Shown here one piece after another: positions 35,801 to 47,209 of a stretch of 64,000 nt of DNA. How positions within the stretch are numbered: the first letter of the stretch is position 1; every line of letters starts with the position of its first letter. This stretch comes from Cichorium intybus (lineage: Eukaryota > Streptophyta > Magnoliopsida > Asterales > Asteraceae): the NCBI GenBank assembly GCA_023525715.1, contig CM042016.1:78103382-78167381 (forward strand). Direction: 5' to 3'. A program made the position numbers and the translations under genes. Below the pieces are notes generated by a model that had not been told where the DNA came from, ran no database searches, and saw nothing but the letters and a program-made list of their open reading frames with translations.

Positions 35801-37343
35801 CGTGGTAGCTGATGCCCTTAGTCGAAAAGAGTACTCGGGTCGCCAAGTGAAGTTATTAACAATAACGATCCATTCCCATTTGTCCACTCAGATCAAAGAG
35901 GCGCAATTAGAAGCCTTAAAACCAGAGAATGTCGCGAATGAAGCCTTGCGAGGGATGAATAAAAACCTCGAAGTTAAGGAAGACAGAGCTCGTTATCTCA
36001 TGAACCGAATTTGGACCCCGAGATTCGGCGGATTCAGAGACATTATCATGAATGAAGCTCACAAGACTAGATACTCCGTTCATCCTGGGTCCGACAAAAT
36101 GTACCTGGACCTCAAGAAACTGTATTGGTGGCCAAACATGAAGGCAGAAATTGCTACTTATGTGGGCAAGTGCCTGACTTGCGCCAAAGTTAAAGTAGAA
36201 TACCAAAAGCCCTCGGATTTGCTAATTCAAACAGAAATACCCGAGTGGAAGTGGGAGTGGATAACAATGGACTTCATAACCAAATTACCAAAGACAACCG
36301 GTGGATTAGATACTATATGGGTAATCGTCGATAGGTTAACCAAATCCGCTCACTTCCTGCCAATCAAGGAGACTGATAGGATGGATAAGCTGGCGAGGCT
36401 CTACCTCAAAGAAATTGTAAAACTGCATGGTGTACCAAGATCAATTATCTCGGATAGAGATAGCCGATTCACTTCACACTTTTGGCAATCATTACAAAAG
36501 GCTGTGGGAACCAGACTCGATATGAGCATAGCTTACCATCCGCAGACGGATGGCCAAAGTGAAAGAACCATCCAAACGCTGGAAGACATGTTGAGAGCCT
36601 GTGTGATAGACTTCGGTAAGGCGTGGGACACCCACTTACCGCTCATTGAGTTTTCATACAACAACAGCTATCACACTAGCATCAAAGCCACTCCATTTGA
36701 AGCTTTATACGGACGCAAGTGCAGATCCCCTCTGTTCTGGGCTGAAGTGGGAGATACTCAACTAGCCAGAGGCCAAGTACCTAACAGCACTCTCACCGGT
36801 CCGGAGATCATACAGGAGACAACGGAGAAAATCGTTCAAATCCGTGAGCGATTGAAAGCATCTCGTGACCGACAAAAGAGCTATGCAGATAAGCGACGCA
36901 AACCTTTGGAATTCCAGGTTGGTGACCGAGTGTTGTTGAAGGTCTCACCATGGAAAGGAATGATACGCTTTGGAAAGCGTGGGAAGCTGAACCCCAGATA
37001 CATTGGGCCCTTCGAGATCCTTGCTAGGATCGGCCCAGTAGCCTATAAACTTCGACTACCGCAGGAGCTCAGCAATGTCCATCCCACCTTTCACGTATCC
37101 AACTTCAAGAAATGCCTGTCCGATGAAACCCTTGTCATACCGCTCGACGAAATCGAGGTGAACGAGAATCTTCATTTCGTGGAAGAACCCGTAGAGATCA
37201 TAGACAGAGAGATCCAGAGAACGAAACAGAGCCGCATACCGATAGTTAAAGTCCGTTGGAGTGCCAAGCATGGACCCGAATTTACTTGGGAGCGCGAAGA
37301 CCATATGAAGCAGAAGTATCCACATCTCTTCCCAAACCCTTGA
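32819..37343 (+). pseudogene. Chromovirus gag-pol polyprotein, element D
   Basis: ATG 32819 (MPPRRRNNRRTPVETPEAPM). Domains: Ala-rich N-terminus; capsid (GGVLTLTRWIEKTESIF, SMGWEELKTML, DLNAYTNRFNNLA); two knuckles (CFNCNKKGHTARFC, CYGCGETGHYKRDC); protease FDSGAE; reverse transcriptase with VFIDDIL; RNase H (YCDAS, YTDHKS, VADALSRK); integrase HHCC and DDE (MDFITKL, ISDRDSRF, DGQSERTIQ); GPF module; C-terminal chromodomain (VKVRWSAKHGPEFTWERED) and KYPHLF. Lesions: 1-nt deletion in a G run near 32999-33002, 1-nt deletion near 35270 between reverse transcriptase and RNase H (after ESWEA), and TGA at 35613-35615 inside RNase H. All catalytic residues survive. The domain order gives a Tekay/Del-type chromovirus. 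Confidence 0.93.
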
Positions 37344-37397
37344 GGATCCACTCAAGAGTTAAATTTCGGGACGAAATTCTCTCTAACGGGTAGATGA
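37344..37397 (+). promoter_or_regulatory. Region before the 3' LTR of D, including likely purine tract
   Basis: Contains TTTCGGGACGAAATTC, the sequence commonly seen just after pol in chromoviruses, followed by ACGGGTAGATGA before the LTR. Confidence 0.55.
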
Positions 37398-40232
37398 TGT
37401 GACAATTGTAAATTTTGGTCAACAAAAGTCAAATGTAGTCAAACGAAGCGTACGTTAATTTATATGTTGAAATGTTATTTTCCATAACTTTTGCGATGAA
37501 TTATTAATATTATAGTATTACGTATGCTAAATCAAAACAATTATCGGTTAAAAATCAAAAATACGGACAGCAAACTACTGTAGCGTAAAAATTCGATAAT
37601 CGTACAATTATTATTTTGAGAATAATAATATTCATAAAGCGATCTACTCGTAAATACGAACCTGTGGATTTATAGAACGTCGAAAACGGAGTTCGTATGT
37701 GAAAATTACAACCATTAAATCGCTGTGAACGGATAAATGTACACAGGGTTTGGACTCGAAATACCAAATGTGGTGCCTTAAACATCAAATATGAAATAAA
37801 AATTCATATGATAAGTAACGTAATAATATCTAGTATTTAATTTCAAAGCTAGATGCGATTTCCGGTAAAACGTCAAAAATCGCGAAATCGGAAGTATACT
37901 GCGCTTAAACGCGTATTTCGATATCCAACGAATTATATTTCAATCAAAATAAATGTTTGACAATGTTTTTATACAAAATAATTATTTAGAACTTCGTTTC
38001 GTCAAAAACGCATAAAATTTCACTAAAACGTCTTACTATTTTATAAAAATTGCACATTTATATAAGTACATTGCTATTTTTATAAAAACCAACCCCACCC
38101 CACCCCCCTACCCCACCCCATGGGCTGATCTCCACTTCCCCAAGACAATCTTAGTGAACTATTCATAAATCTAGCCTATAAATAAAATAATGAAAAGAAA
38201 ACCTAGATTATTATAATGAAATAAAATCAAACTTAAACATCATACCAAGATACACTCCTTTGCAGATCACCTAGCTCATTCTTCTCCCTCATCACTCTCT
38301 TTCTCCTTCTCTTGCTCTCGGCCACACCATCACCACCACCATCTTCACTTTCAAGCTTCAATTCCAAGCTCTCTTCACAAGATTAAGTAGTAAGTTTCAT
38401 TCCTCTTTTGATTCTAAACAACATAACACAAGTTTTACACCTTTTACATACACTAACATCCATCAACACCCTTTGAATATTAGCTTTGTTCAAGGGTCTT
38501 TAAGCTCCAATCTTCATCATCTTCAAGAATCTTTCAAGCTCTCTTGGTAAGTTATGATCAACTAGTGATTTAAGTTCTAAATACCTTCATATACTCTTTT
38601 ACACACACATACTCACGAAAATCCATTGGATAATAGCTTTGTCCAAGGGTCCTCCGGGTCTTAGAACCAAAATCTTCAATCTTCTTCCAAGGAATCTTAA
38701 GATCCACACTCAAGGTGAGTTCATATCCCTTATTTTCATCTTTTCAAACCTTTTTGGGGGAGAATACAAGTTCTTTAACTATATATGTTGTTTATTCAAG
38801 TTTAAATGATATATATGTTGATTTACACAAGTTTATAAAGTTAGTATTTGGGTAAAAATACCTTTGACATGAGATATGGGTAGATCTTTGTAAGATGTTC
38901 ATAATGATATATAATATTCTTGTATAAAAGTTACTAGACTATAATTAAAGTGTGTAAAAATGTTAGATCTTGAACAAAAATGTTATAAATATGAATTTGG
39001 CATGAAATATGAGTAGATCCATCTATTATGAACACTTTGACATATTAAGTTGTGTAAAAGTTACTAAACTACAAATAAAGTGTACAAATATACTAGATCT
39101 TGAATTAAAAACGTTATAAAAATGAAAACTAGTAAAAACTACGTTTTTATAAATAAAGGCACTATTTTCTAGCAAAAATGGTTATAATCGAGATATTATA
39201 CTATTTTTGTGAGAAATATCTCAAAAGATAATATTTATAATCTTTGAACAAGTTATTTTCGCTATCGTTCGTAAAAATAAGGTTATTAAGACGCAATTAC
39301 TAAAAATAGACTATTATTGGAATATTTTATAAACAAAAGGTTATTTTGACATTTAAACATGACAAAAATAATTATATAAAAATATATAATTATTATACTT
39401 TACTATATTATCATGGGAAAAATGATAATGGACGATTATAAGAGTTTTCATATACAAATCGTACGTAAACAAGTTGATTGGAATACATACATTTTTGTGA
39501 GATGAATCTTCACAGTACTTTTATAAGTACCTACAATAAGTTCTGAATTTATATAACCAGAGTCTCGGTAAGAGAGCGCGATATTTGAGTATAGATCTAT
39601 ACGGGGCTTGACAACCCCGCACCTGAGCTGCTAGCTACAGCTTGACCGGCAGGTCTGAGGTGTCCAAATGTCTAACATTCCGACGCGTGAAGAACGTCGC
39701 AGCAGGCCAACTAGTCACAGTATGGTTATATGGTATCTCACATGGGAAAATAATCAACTTAATATTTTCATAAATTGTTTACGTAGAAATATACATTTCA
39801 ACGAGAGTTACACTACAGTTTACATAACTACATTTTAGTCTTTGGGAATTAAAGACTTGGACATTTTCATGAGAAAATATTGGATTTTCTTGGTTTTCAA
39901 CACTCTTGCTTACAAACAAAGGATATTTCTTATACAAAAATCTTATGAACTCACCAACTTAATTGTTGACACTTTTTCCACTACTTGTATTCTCAGGAAA
40001 CTGATAAGGTAAATCAAGCGCTACAAGAAGGGACGTTACGACATCGTTTTTGCCCATTTTTGATATCATTATAATTGTATTTGAAACATGCAACAGTTAA
40101 ACTATGTAACATTTGCAATTACTTAATGATGGTTGTTTGCTTGGAATCACTATTATTCAACTTTGTTATGATATTGTTCATGAAGTCATCCACCCTTGAA
40201 TTATTCCACCAATACGGTTTGAGGGTGTGACA
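37398..40232 (+). mobile_element. 3' LTR of element D
   Basis: 2835 bp, matching 28262-31084. Near the end it has about 20 bp not present in the 5' LTR (CCCTTGAATTATTCCACCAA at about 40191). TATA, donor sites and hairpins are retained. Confidence 0.94.
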
Positions 40233-40237
40233 AACCC

Positions 40238-40307
40238 AAATGGACTTTGCTATTATTAGTTAGGTAAATACAAATTATTAGTTATTGCTTAGACACCTAA
40301 TCCAACA
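40238..40307 (-). mobile_element. 5' LTR of copia element A, outer part
   Basis: 70 bp ending CACCTAATCCAACA, the reverse complement of the element B LTR start TGTTGGATTAGGTG. Together with 27599-28261 it makes a 733-bp LTR. Confidence 0.92.
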
Positions 40308-40588
40308 TATATATCGAAAAATATTTGGTGTACACTATGTTGAACAGCCGAGTGTTACAATTTGTGCTCAATGTGACTACGAAATGGAATGGACATTATA
40401 TAATGAAGGAATGCAAACTTTTGTGAAATTTATAAGCAAAATTGTCACAATCGAAAAAGATGCACATCTAAGCCATTACAAATGAATACATACTCAAATT
40501 TTTTTAAATTGGTTCATTCGTATGACTTTATCTCTTATTTTATATCTAAAACATTGTACCCAATATATTGATTAGGATATCATTGTCA
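40308..40588. other. Unassigned AT-rich sequence
   Basis: 281 bp between copia A and the LINE. A short plus-strand frame through it (ending 40485) starts inside the copia LTR and has no recognisable domain. It may be older host or element sequence. Confidence 0.4.
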
Positions 40589-40682
40589 TTCAAAGTGTAT
40601 TATTTTTTGGGTAAAGAGGACGGTACCTCTGGTAAATTTTATTAATAAAAAGAATAAATACAATTGAAGGCTGGGGACTCCC

Positions 40683-41462
40683 TGTTGGATTAGGTGTCTA
40701 AGCCATGACTGATAATTAGTATTTACCTAATTAATAAAAGCACAGTCCATTTGGGTTGCCCTCATGGCTGGAGGTTTGGTAGAAAATTCGGTAGAGAGAA
40801 AGGTTGATTTATTATGGGATTAATAAATCAACAGGAATTAAATATATGGTTTATTAATATATTCAAGTGATAATATATTAATTAGAAACTATATTAGTTA
40901 ATTAGGAATTAATCCAGAATTAATTGGATTTAATTTGGGGATTAAATTAATTAATTAAAGATGCAGGGACTAAAACTGTAATTATTCAATAGTTGAGTAA
41001 GTGGCAGTGTGTAGTGACCAGTTGAATTCGAAAATATATATATGGATATACATATATTTCGAAATTAATATTTTAGGATAAATAAGAGTTTGAATTGTAA
41101 GATAAAAGGTTTATCTTATTTGAATTCAAAAAGGTTTATCTCTAAGGTTTATCAACTGGCCATTTGGAAACTATAAATAGGGGTTCCCAGGCATCATTAA
41201 ATTTCGCCAATTCCAAAAACTCTCTCAAGATATTCGTGACTCTCTCCTCTAGCCTTGGGTGTGATCTCATTTGAGGCAGGATATTTTTGCTGCTCAACTT
41301 CCAGAAAATTCTAAAAGGTTGATTTTTCTAATTTTATTCTTTTAGTTAATTTTCTTATGGCCTTTAGGTTTTGTTATATGTTCAATTAGAAGAAAACATA
41401 GATCCTTATAGGTTGCATGTGAACTTAGGTTATTTAGTTCATGGTTTGCAGAAAACCTTTCA
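40683..41462 (+). mobile_element. 5' LTR of copia element B
   Basis: 780 bp, TGTTGGATTA to CCTTTCA. A candidate TATA (CTATAAATAGG) lies near 41171, about 40 bp after TCAACTGGCC. Confidence 0.95.
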
Positions 41463-41463
41463 G

Positions 41464-41476
41464 TGGTATCAGAGCC
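41464..41476 (+). promoter_or_regulatory. Primer-binding site, initiator tRNA-Met type
   Basis: TGGTATCAGAGCC directly after the LTR. Confidence 0.94.
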
Positions 41477-42820
41477 TGTTTTGTTTTCTTGTTGAATTGT
41501 TATTACTGTTTTAGGGTTTAAAGCCTATAAACCCTAATATATATGTGGATCGATTTTTAGGATTAGGGTTTTGGAAACCCTAATCCCCCCATGTAATTTT
41601 CGATTTTTGGCTTTAGGGTTTTAGGAGGTTTTCTATTTTTGGTAACTTTATTTGTTAATTAAATGGATAACCTTAAACCCCATTATTTGAAATCAATTTT
41701 TAGGGGGTTTAGGATAGGTTTTAATTAATTTAATTAATTTGGATAAACCTATCTTCATTTGAATTAATTTAATTAATTGTTAATTAAAAGATAATTCAAA
41801 AGGGATTTAATTAATTTTAAAATTGCGAAATTAATGGAATAAATCGGGAAAAATATTTTAAAATGTTTAAAATATTTAGATTTAATTAATTTAATTTATT
41901 GGTAATTAAAATTGATTAAATCGATTTTAAGGTTTAATTTAGTTTAAAATTTAATTGTTAAATTTGGTAAAATTAAAAGATAAACCTTGAATATTTTTAA
42001 AGGGTTTTAAAATACATCTTATATATGTTATTAAAAGTTAATACTATATATATGAGATAAATTTGGTTAGTCAAATCAATAGTAGGCCTCATTCACGAAG
42101 CTGGTCTATAAAGTGGGTATAAGGAGACTGCCTATAAAATGGTAGTCTAATGGGTGAACACTCTCACCCACCGCTCGCCTGATCAGTGGAGGGTCGTTAG
42201 CCGAACGGGTTTGACAGAACCGCTTAATCATTAAAAGTATAATGATCAAAGTACTAGTCTACTAGAACCATTTACAAAATCCCAATCTAGTTACTTTAGG
42301 AAAATATGAATTTGATCTAACCCATGAAATTGCACATTGCACTTTATGAAACGTTGGTGGAGCGTGTGTGGTTTACCGGCACGCCAATGGGGGTTCATAA
42401 AGAGTGGCAATGGGTGTCTCAGGTGTTATCATTGTTGATGGAGCGTGTGTGGTTAACCGGCACATCAATTTGATATGATAATGGACCCCGAGAGTACCAA
42501 GCTAATTTGCATGCTTATTCACACCCGGTTTGTGATCCTCGGCATCCCAGTCACAAACGGTGGGGCATATCCGAGATTAAACATGCTATTGAACAGTTCA
42601 ATAAATCTCAAAAGAAACTAGGAATTCCATTTATAATAAGATTATTTTTCCGCGGTGGAATTGGCTGAATCGTCATTCGCCTACCTTTATAAAATTTGCT
42701 TATAGATTACGGCATCCCTCTTCTATGTTGCAAATTGTTATAGTTGGATCCTAGCCTTATTTTATATTGGGTTATTATAAGGACCGACATGTATCTAATT
42801 AAACTTACCTTCTTTTATAG
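41477..42820 (+). other. Leader of copia element B
   Basis: 1344 bp untranslated. The 3' half shares long blocks with the element A leader. These include the paired motif GGAGCGTGTGTGG at 42359 and 42440, each followed by a TTACCGGCAC or TAACCGGCAC string, and a GGAGGGTCGTTAGCCGAACG block. Confidence 0.75.
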
Positions 42821-44587
42821 ATGTCTTCTGCTGATCAATCCGCTCCCCAATCAAACTCCAGTGTTCCCTCTATCCTCTCACTGTGTTCCAATGTTCAATT
42901 GAACGGGACAAAATACAATGACTGGATTAGAAACATCAAGATGGCTCTGAGGTACGAGAACAAAGAGTATGTTCTCGACACTGAGCTTGTCGATGTTGAC
43001 CCTGAAACTGCTACTCCCGAGGAAATTGCCTCGTACCAAAAACATTCTGATGATGCGACCAAAGTGGCCTGCATCATGATTGCCACAATGAACCCCGAAT
43101 TGCAAAGGATATACGAAGACTACTGGCCCTTTGAGATGCACAAGGAGCTTGCAGAAAAGTTCCGCAAGCAAGAGCGCATCGAGAGGTGCGAGGTGGTCAA
43201 GGACTTCACGAACATCAAACCTAAGGATGGCATCTGCGCTCATGTGCAAAGAATGCAAGGTTACGTAGAGCGGCTTAGAAAGCTTGCGATGCCTGTACCG
43301 GAGGAGTTGGCCGTTGACATAGTGCTTAACTCCCTACCGAGTTCTTATGACCAGTTCAGGCTGGCTTATCATTTGAACAACAATCAGGCTAACCTGACTG
43401 AGTTGCATCGCATGCTTCGAGTTGCTGAGGACGGGATGAAGGGTAAAAGTGTACCCTCGGTTAATCAACCCGTCCTAGCTATTGGAAGTGGCAAAGGAAA
43501 GAATAGGAAGGGCCCTCCTAAGCAAAATTGGAGGGAAAAGGTTCAGGTCGGGTCATCAAGCAATGGCTCGAGAACCAAGTCTTCCCAGATTCCTTGTGTG
43601 GCCAACCCCGATGAAGCCAACTGTTTCTACTGCAAAGAGAAGGGCCATTGGAAGAGAAGCTGCCCCAAATACTTGCAGGATGTCAAGGATGGGAAAGTAA
43701 AGCCATCGACAGCATGTATATACACTATCTCTAAAAACTCACCATCTTCTAATTCTTGGGTCCTTGATACAGAATGTGGTTTTCACATTTGTTCTGATCT
43801 GCAGGGCCTAAAGGAAAGCAGGGAGGTGGAGCACGGTAGACTGAACTTGATCATGGGCAATAGGAGATCGTCCCCTGTTACCAAGATCGGCGTTTACAGT
43901 TTAGTGCTTAGTAGTGATGTTAGTATAGAGTTATTTAATTGTTTCTATTTGCCAGAAATGGCAAGAAACATTATTTCATTTCACGCATTGTTCAGACAAG
44001 GATTTCAGTTTTCTTTTGATAGTAAAATTGGTTCAATTTCTGTTTTCAAAAATAGTATTTTGATTTTTACTACTTATCCTTGTGATGGTGTGTATGAAAC
44101 TATTGAATGTGTTGACAATTTAGGACATAGTGTAAATTATATTGATTCTACTAGTGGTGTAGAAAAGGCATGTCTGTGGCATAGTCGGCTCGGGCACATC
44201 AGCAAGAAACGCATCGCCCAACTCCAAAAGGATGGAGTGTTGGAATCATTCGACCTCAGGACGGATGATGTATGCGAATCTTGTCTGTTGGGCAAGATGA
44301 CTAAATCACCTTTCAAAGGGTCTTTTGAAAGAGGTGAGGGTCTGCTGGACATCATTCACACGGATGTGTGTTGTCCATTCAGATCAACCACAAAGGATGG
44401 CACGCGGTTCTATGTGACCTTTACCGACGATTTTAGTAGATACAGTTATATCTACTTGATCAAGCACAAGTCGGACACCTTTGAAAAGTTCAAAGAGTTT
44501 AAGAACGAGGTAGAGAATCAATTAGGCAGGAAGATAAAGATGCTCAGGTCCGACAGAGGCGGAGAGTATTTAAGTATCGAGTTCTAG
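42821..44587 (+). pseudogene. Copia B gag, protease and integrase N-terminal part
   Basis: ATG 42821 (MSSADQSAPQSNSSVPSIL). Gag has NDWIRNIKMALRYENK and DDATKVACIMIATM and ends in the CCHC knuckle CFYCKEKGHWKRSC. The protease region reads SWVLDTECGFH: the active-site glycine of D-T-G is replaced by Glu (GAA), whereas element A has GGA. Integrase follows with the zinc-binding region (CLWHSRLGHISKKRI ... CESCLLGK) and two core aspartates (HTDVCCPF, LRSDRGGEYL). A 1-nt deletion at about 44586 ends the frame just before the last third of integrase. The 66 bp that follow lie in yet another frame until a second 1-nt deletion near 44650. Confidence 0.9.
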
Positions 44588-44600
44588 ACTATCTAAAGGA

Positions 44601-45893
44601 ATGCAGAATAGTTTCGCAGTTGACACCTCCCAGGACACCACAGTTGAACGGTTTGCGGAGAGGCGCAACCGAACCCTGTTGGACATGGTTCATTCCATGA
44701 TGAGTCGAGCTTCACTTCCCATTCACTTCTGGGGGTATGCCTTAGAGACTGCCGCCCATATCCTCAATCTTGTCCCTACTAAAAAGGTTGCTAAAACACC
44801 TTATGAAATGTGGACGGGGAAAGTTCCCTCGTTGGCACATATCAAAGTCTGGGGTTGTGATGCTTTCGTTAGACGAGAGACTCAAGACAAACTCGCAGAA
44901 AGAAGTGAAAGGTGTTTCTTCCTTGGTTATCCCAAACAGTCCTTTGGATATCTATTCTACAGACCCAGCGAGGACGTGGTCTTTGTAGCTAGACGAGCGG
45001 TCTTTCGAGAGAGAGAGCTCATATTCAAAGAGGACAGTGGGGGTACCATTGATCTGGAAGAAATTCAAGAGTCATCAGATGACGCAACCTTAGGAGAACT
45101 AGCAACCAACATGAGGAAGAAGTTCCTGTTGGTCCGACAGATGTATCCTTACCTCTTAGGCGTTCCGGTAGGGTTAGCATGCCACCCGAGTTTTATGGGT
45201 TCTATATAACTTCGGATGGGTACACGTTTGTCAGTGATAGGACACTGATAAATTTGGATGAACCAGCTAACTACCAGGAAGCAGTGGCGGGCCCTGAGTC
45301 TGCCAAGTGGAAAGAGGCCATGGATAGCGAGATCAAGTCCATGTATGACAATCAAGTTTGGAACTTGGTTGACAACGTACCGGGTCGAAAGACAGTCGGG
45401 TGCAAATGGATCTTCAAGAAGAAGACCGACATGGACGGAAAGGTACACACTTTCAAGGCAAGACTGGTGGCGAAGGGCTTTACTCAAACCCTAGGGGTTG
45501 ACTATGACGAGACCTTCTCACCAGTAGCCAAGATAAAGTCTATTAGAATTATGCTGGCCATAGCTGCATTTCATGACTATGAAATTTGGCAGATGGACGT
45601 CAAAACCGCTTTCCTTAATGGGAAGTTGACTGAGGATGTTTACATGAATCAGCCAGAGGGTTTTGTCGATGCTAAGTATCCTAATAAGGTGTGTAAGCTT
45701 GAGAGATCAATCTACGGATTGAAGCAAGCTTCTCGCAGCTGGAATCTTTGTTTCCATGAGAAAGTCAAAGAGTTTGGTTTCTCTAGGAGCGAGGATGAGT
45801 CCTGCGTATATGTCAAGGCTAGTGGGAGTATAGTCACCTTTCTGGTGCTGTATGTTGATGACATTCTGCTCATGGGAAACGATATACAGATGC
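44601..45893 (+). pseudogene. Copia B integrase C-terminal part and reverse transcriptase
   Basis: The frame from about 44650 gives the integrase glutamate (AERRNRTLLDMVHSMM) and the conserved MWTGKVPSLAHIKVWGC region. An indel at about 45120-45150 then moves the frame to RRSGRV and PPEFYGF. Reverse transcriptase follows (WKEAMDSEIKSM, KWIFKKKTDMDG, ARLVAKGFTQ, QMDVKTAFLNG) and the catalytic box LYVDDILLMGND. At about 45893 sequence jumps to RNase H: the several hundred bases that normally link the YVDD box to RNase H in copia elements are missing. The deletion keeps no obvious repeat at its edges. Confidence 0.88.
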
Positions 45894-46362
45894 CAATTTT
45901 CAGACGGATAAAGACAGTGGTCGGTCTCAGTCGGCCTGGGTATTCCTTTTGAACGGTGGAGTAGTTACTTGGAAAAGTTCCAAGCAAGAAACAGTGGCTG
46001 ATTCTACGTGCGAATCAGAGTACATAGCAGCAAGTGAAGCGTCAAAGGAAGCGGCTTGGTTGAAGAACTTCATCGGTGACCTTGGAGTAGTCCCGAGTAT
46101 TCAGGAGCCCTTGGAACTGTTCTACGATAATGAAGGTGCGGTCGCCTTGACAAAGGAACCGCGAGATCATGGAAAGTCCAGACATATCAACAGAAAGTAC
46201 CACTACATCGGGCATAGGGTAGAAGAAGGTCACCTCCTTGTAAAGAGGGTATCATCGGAAGATAATCCTGCAGATCCCTTGACAAAGGCTCTGAGTAGGA
46301 TTAAACATAATCAGCATGCTAGGAGCATTGTATTAAGAGATGATATAAGTTTTTGTAATTAG
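45894..46362 (+). pseudogene. Copia B RNase H, C-terminal part
   Basis: Reads as RNase H from NFQTDKDSGRSQS, through WKSSKQETVADSTCESEYI, the YDNEGAVALTKEP segment and KSRHINRKYHYI, to NPADPLTKAL and the stop at 46362. The first catalytic aspartate region (YTDAS in the family) is lost in the upstream deletion; Glu of the CESEY motif and Asp of FYDNEG remain. The last stretch (IVLRDDISFCN) matches the usual end of copia polyproteins. Confidence 0.88.
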
Positions 46363-47200
46363 ATAGATTATTTGAAACTTGTAACAATGTTATTGTATTT
46401 GACTTTTGTGATTTAATAATGGAGATTTATTAATGAGTAATGGTTTACTAATTTTGTCAATAATATATCATTGTGTTTCATTTTGCATGTTTTACTTCCT
46501 GAATAATTGGATTATTCAAATATCTACAGTCGCTCATACTTTTAGGGAGTAAGTATGATGCAAGACTGTCATGAATTGGTAATAGATTGTCTAAGGAGTT
46601 AGACATTGCAATTGGATTGCTGCACCATTCGTGAGTACTTGGAAATGGAGATTTGAGTATTGGATAAACCCGCGCTCAATGGATTGCTTCATGGATTACA
46701 TCACGAGCAATATTGAGACGATAATATCTTTTGATCTTTAAGCTAAGACATATGAGTTATGATTTACTAGACGGTTGTTCATTGATAATACGAAAACGCA
46801 CCGGTAACTCGGTGTTATAAAATGTATTGTTGTGAGTAATTTGTCTGGTAAAAGACATAAGTATATGAGTCAAAGTTTATTCGTCCCTTGACCCTAACGG
46901 GGAACAGATATTTGTAGGCCTCTCGTTGATTTTGAAGTTGACTAAAATGGTTGGCCAACCGGGACTAACTTGGTAGTCTAAGAGTCATATGCAAATCGGA
47001 AATCGAGGAACAGTGAATCAGACCAGATTGATTTTATCTATGTCTTGAGTCTGAAAAATATCTTGTTGGACGGATGATCATCTGATAACTTATCTATGGA
47101 CAGGACTGATTAGATCAGAGTTTGGCATTGGTTTCTAGGAAGCTTAAGGTGCTGGTTAATTAGAGGCTAAATCGGTAATTATAGTCATAGACTTATCCAA
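46363..47200 (+). other. 3' untranslated region of copia B
   Basis: 838 bp between the polyprotein stop and the purine tract; no ORF. Confidence 0.75.
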
Positions 47201-47208
47201 GTGGGAGA
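47201..47208 (+). promoter_or_regulatory. Polypurine tract of copia B
   Basis: GTGGGAGA immediately before the 3' LTR. Confidence 0.85.
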
Positions 47209-47209
47209 C

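Larger units (their letters stand above)
28262..40232 (+). mobile_element. Complete chromovirus D (Tekay/Del-like)
   Basis: LTRs 28262-31084 and 37398-40232 flank a tRNA-Met primer site, an extra upstream ORF, gag-pol with chromodomain and a purine-rich end. The target duplication AACCC is at 28257-28261 and 40233-40237. Excising D restores a continuous copia A LTR. LTRs differ by about 1-2 percent by eye. Confidence 0.96.

Noticed and set aside
40285..40485. 66-codon plus-strand frame MLRHLIQHIY
   Set aside because: Begins inside the copia A LTR and has no family resemblance; chance ORF in AT-rich DNA.
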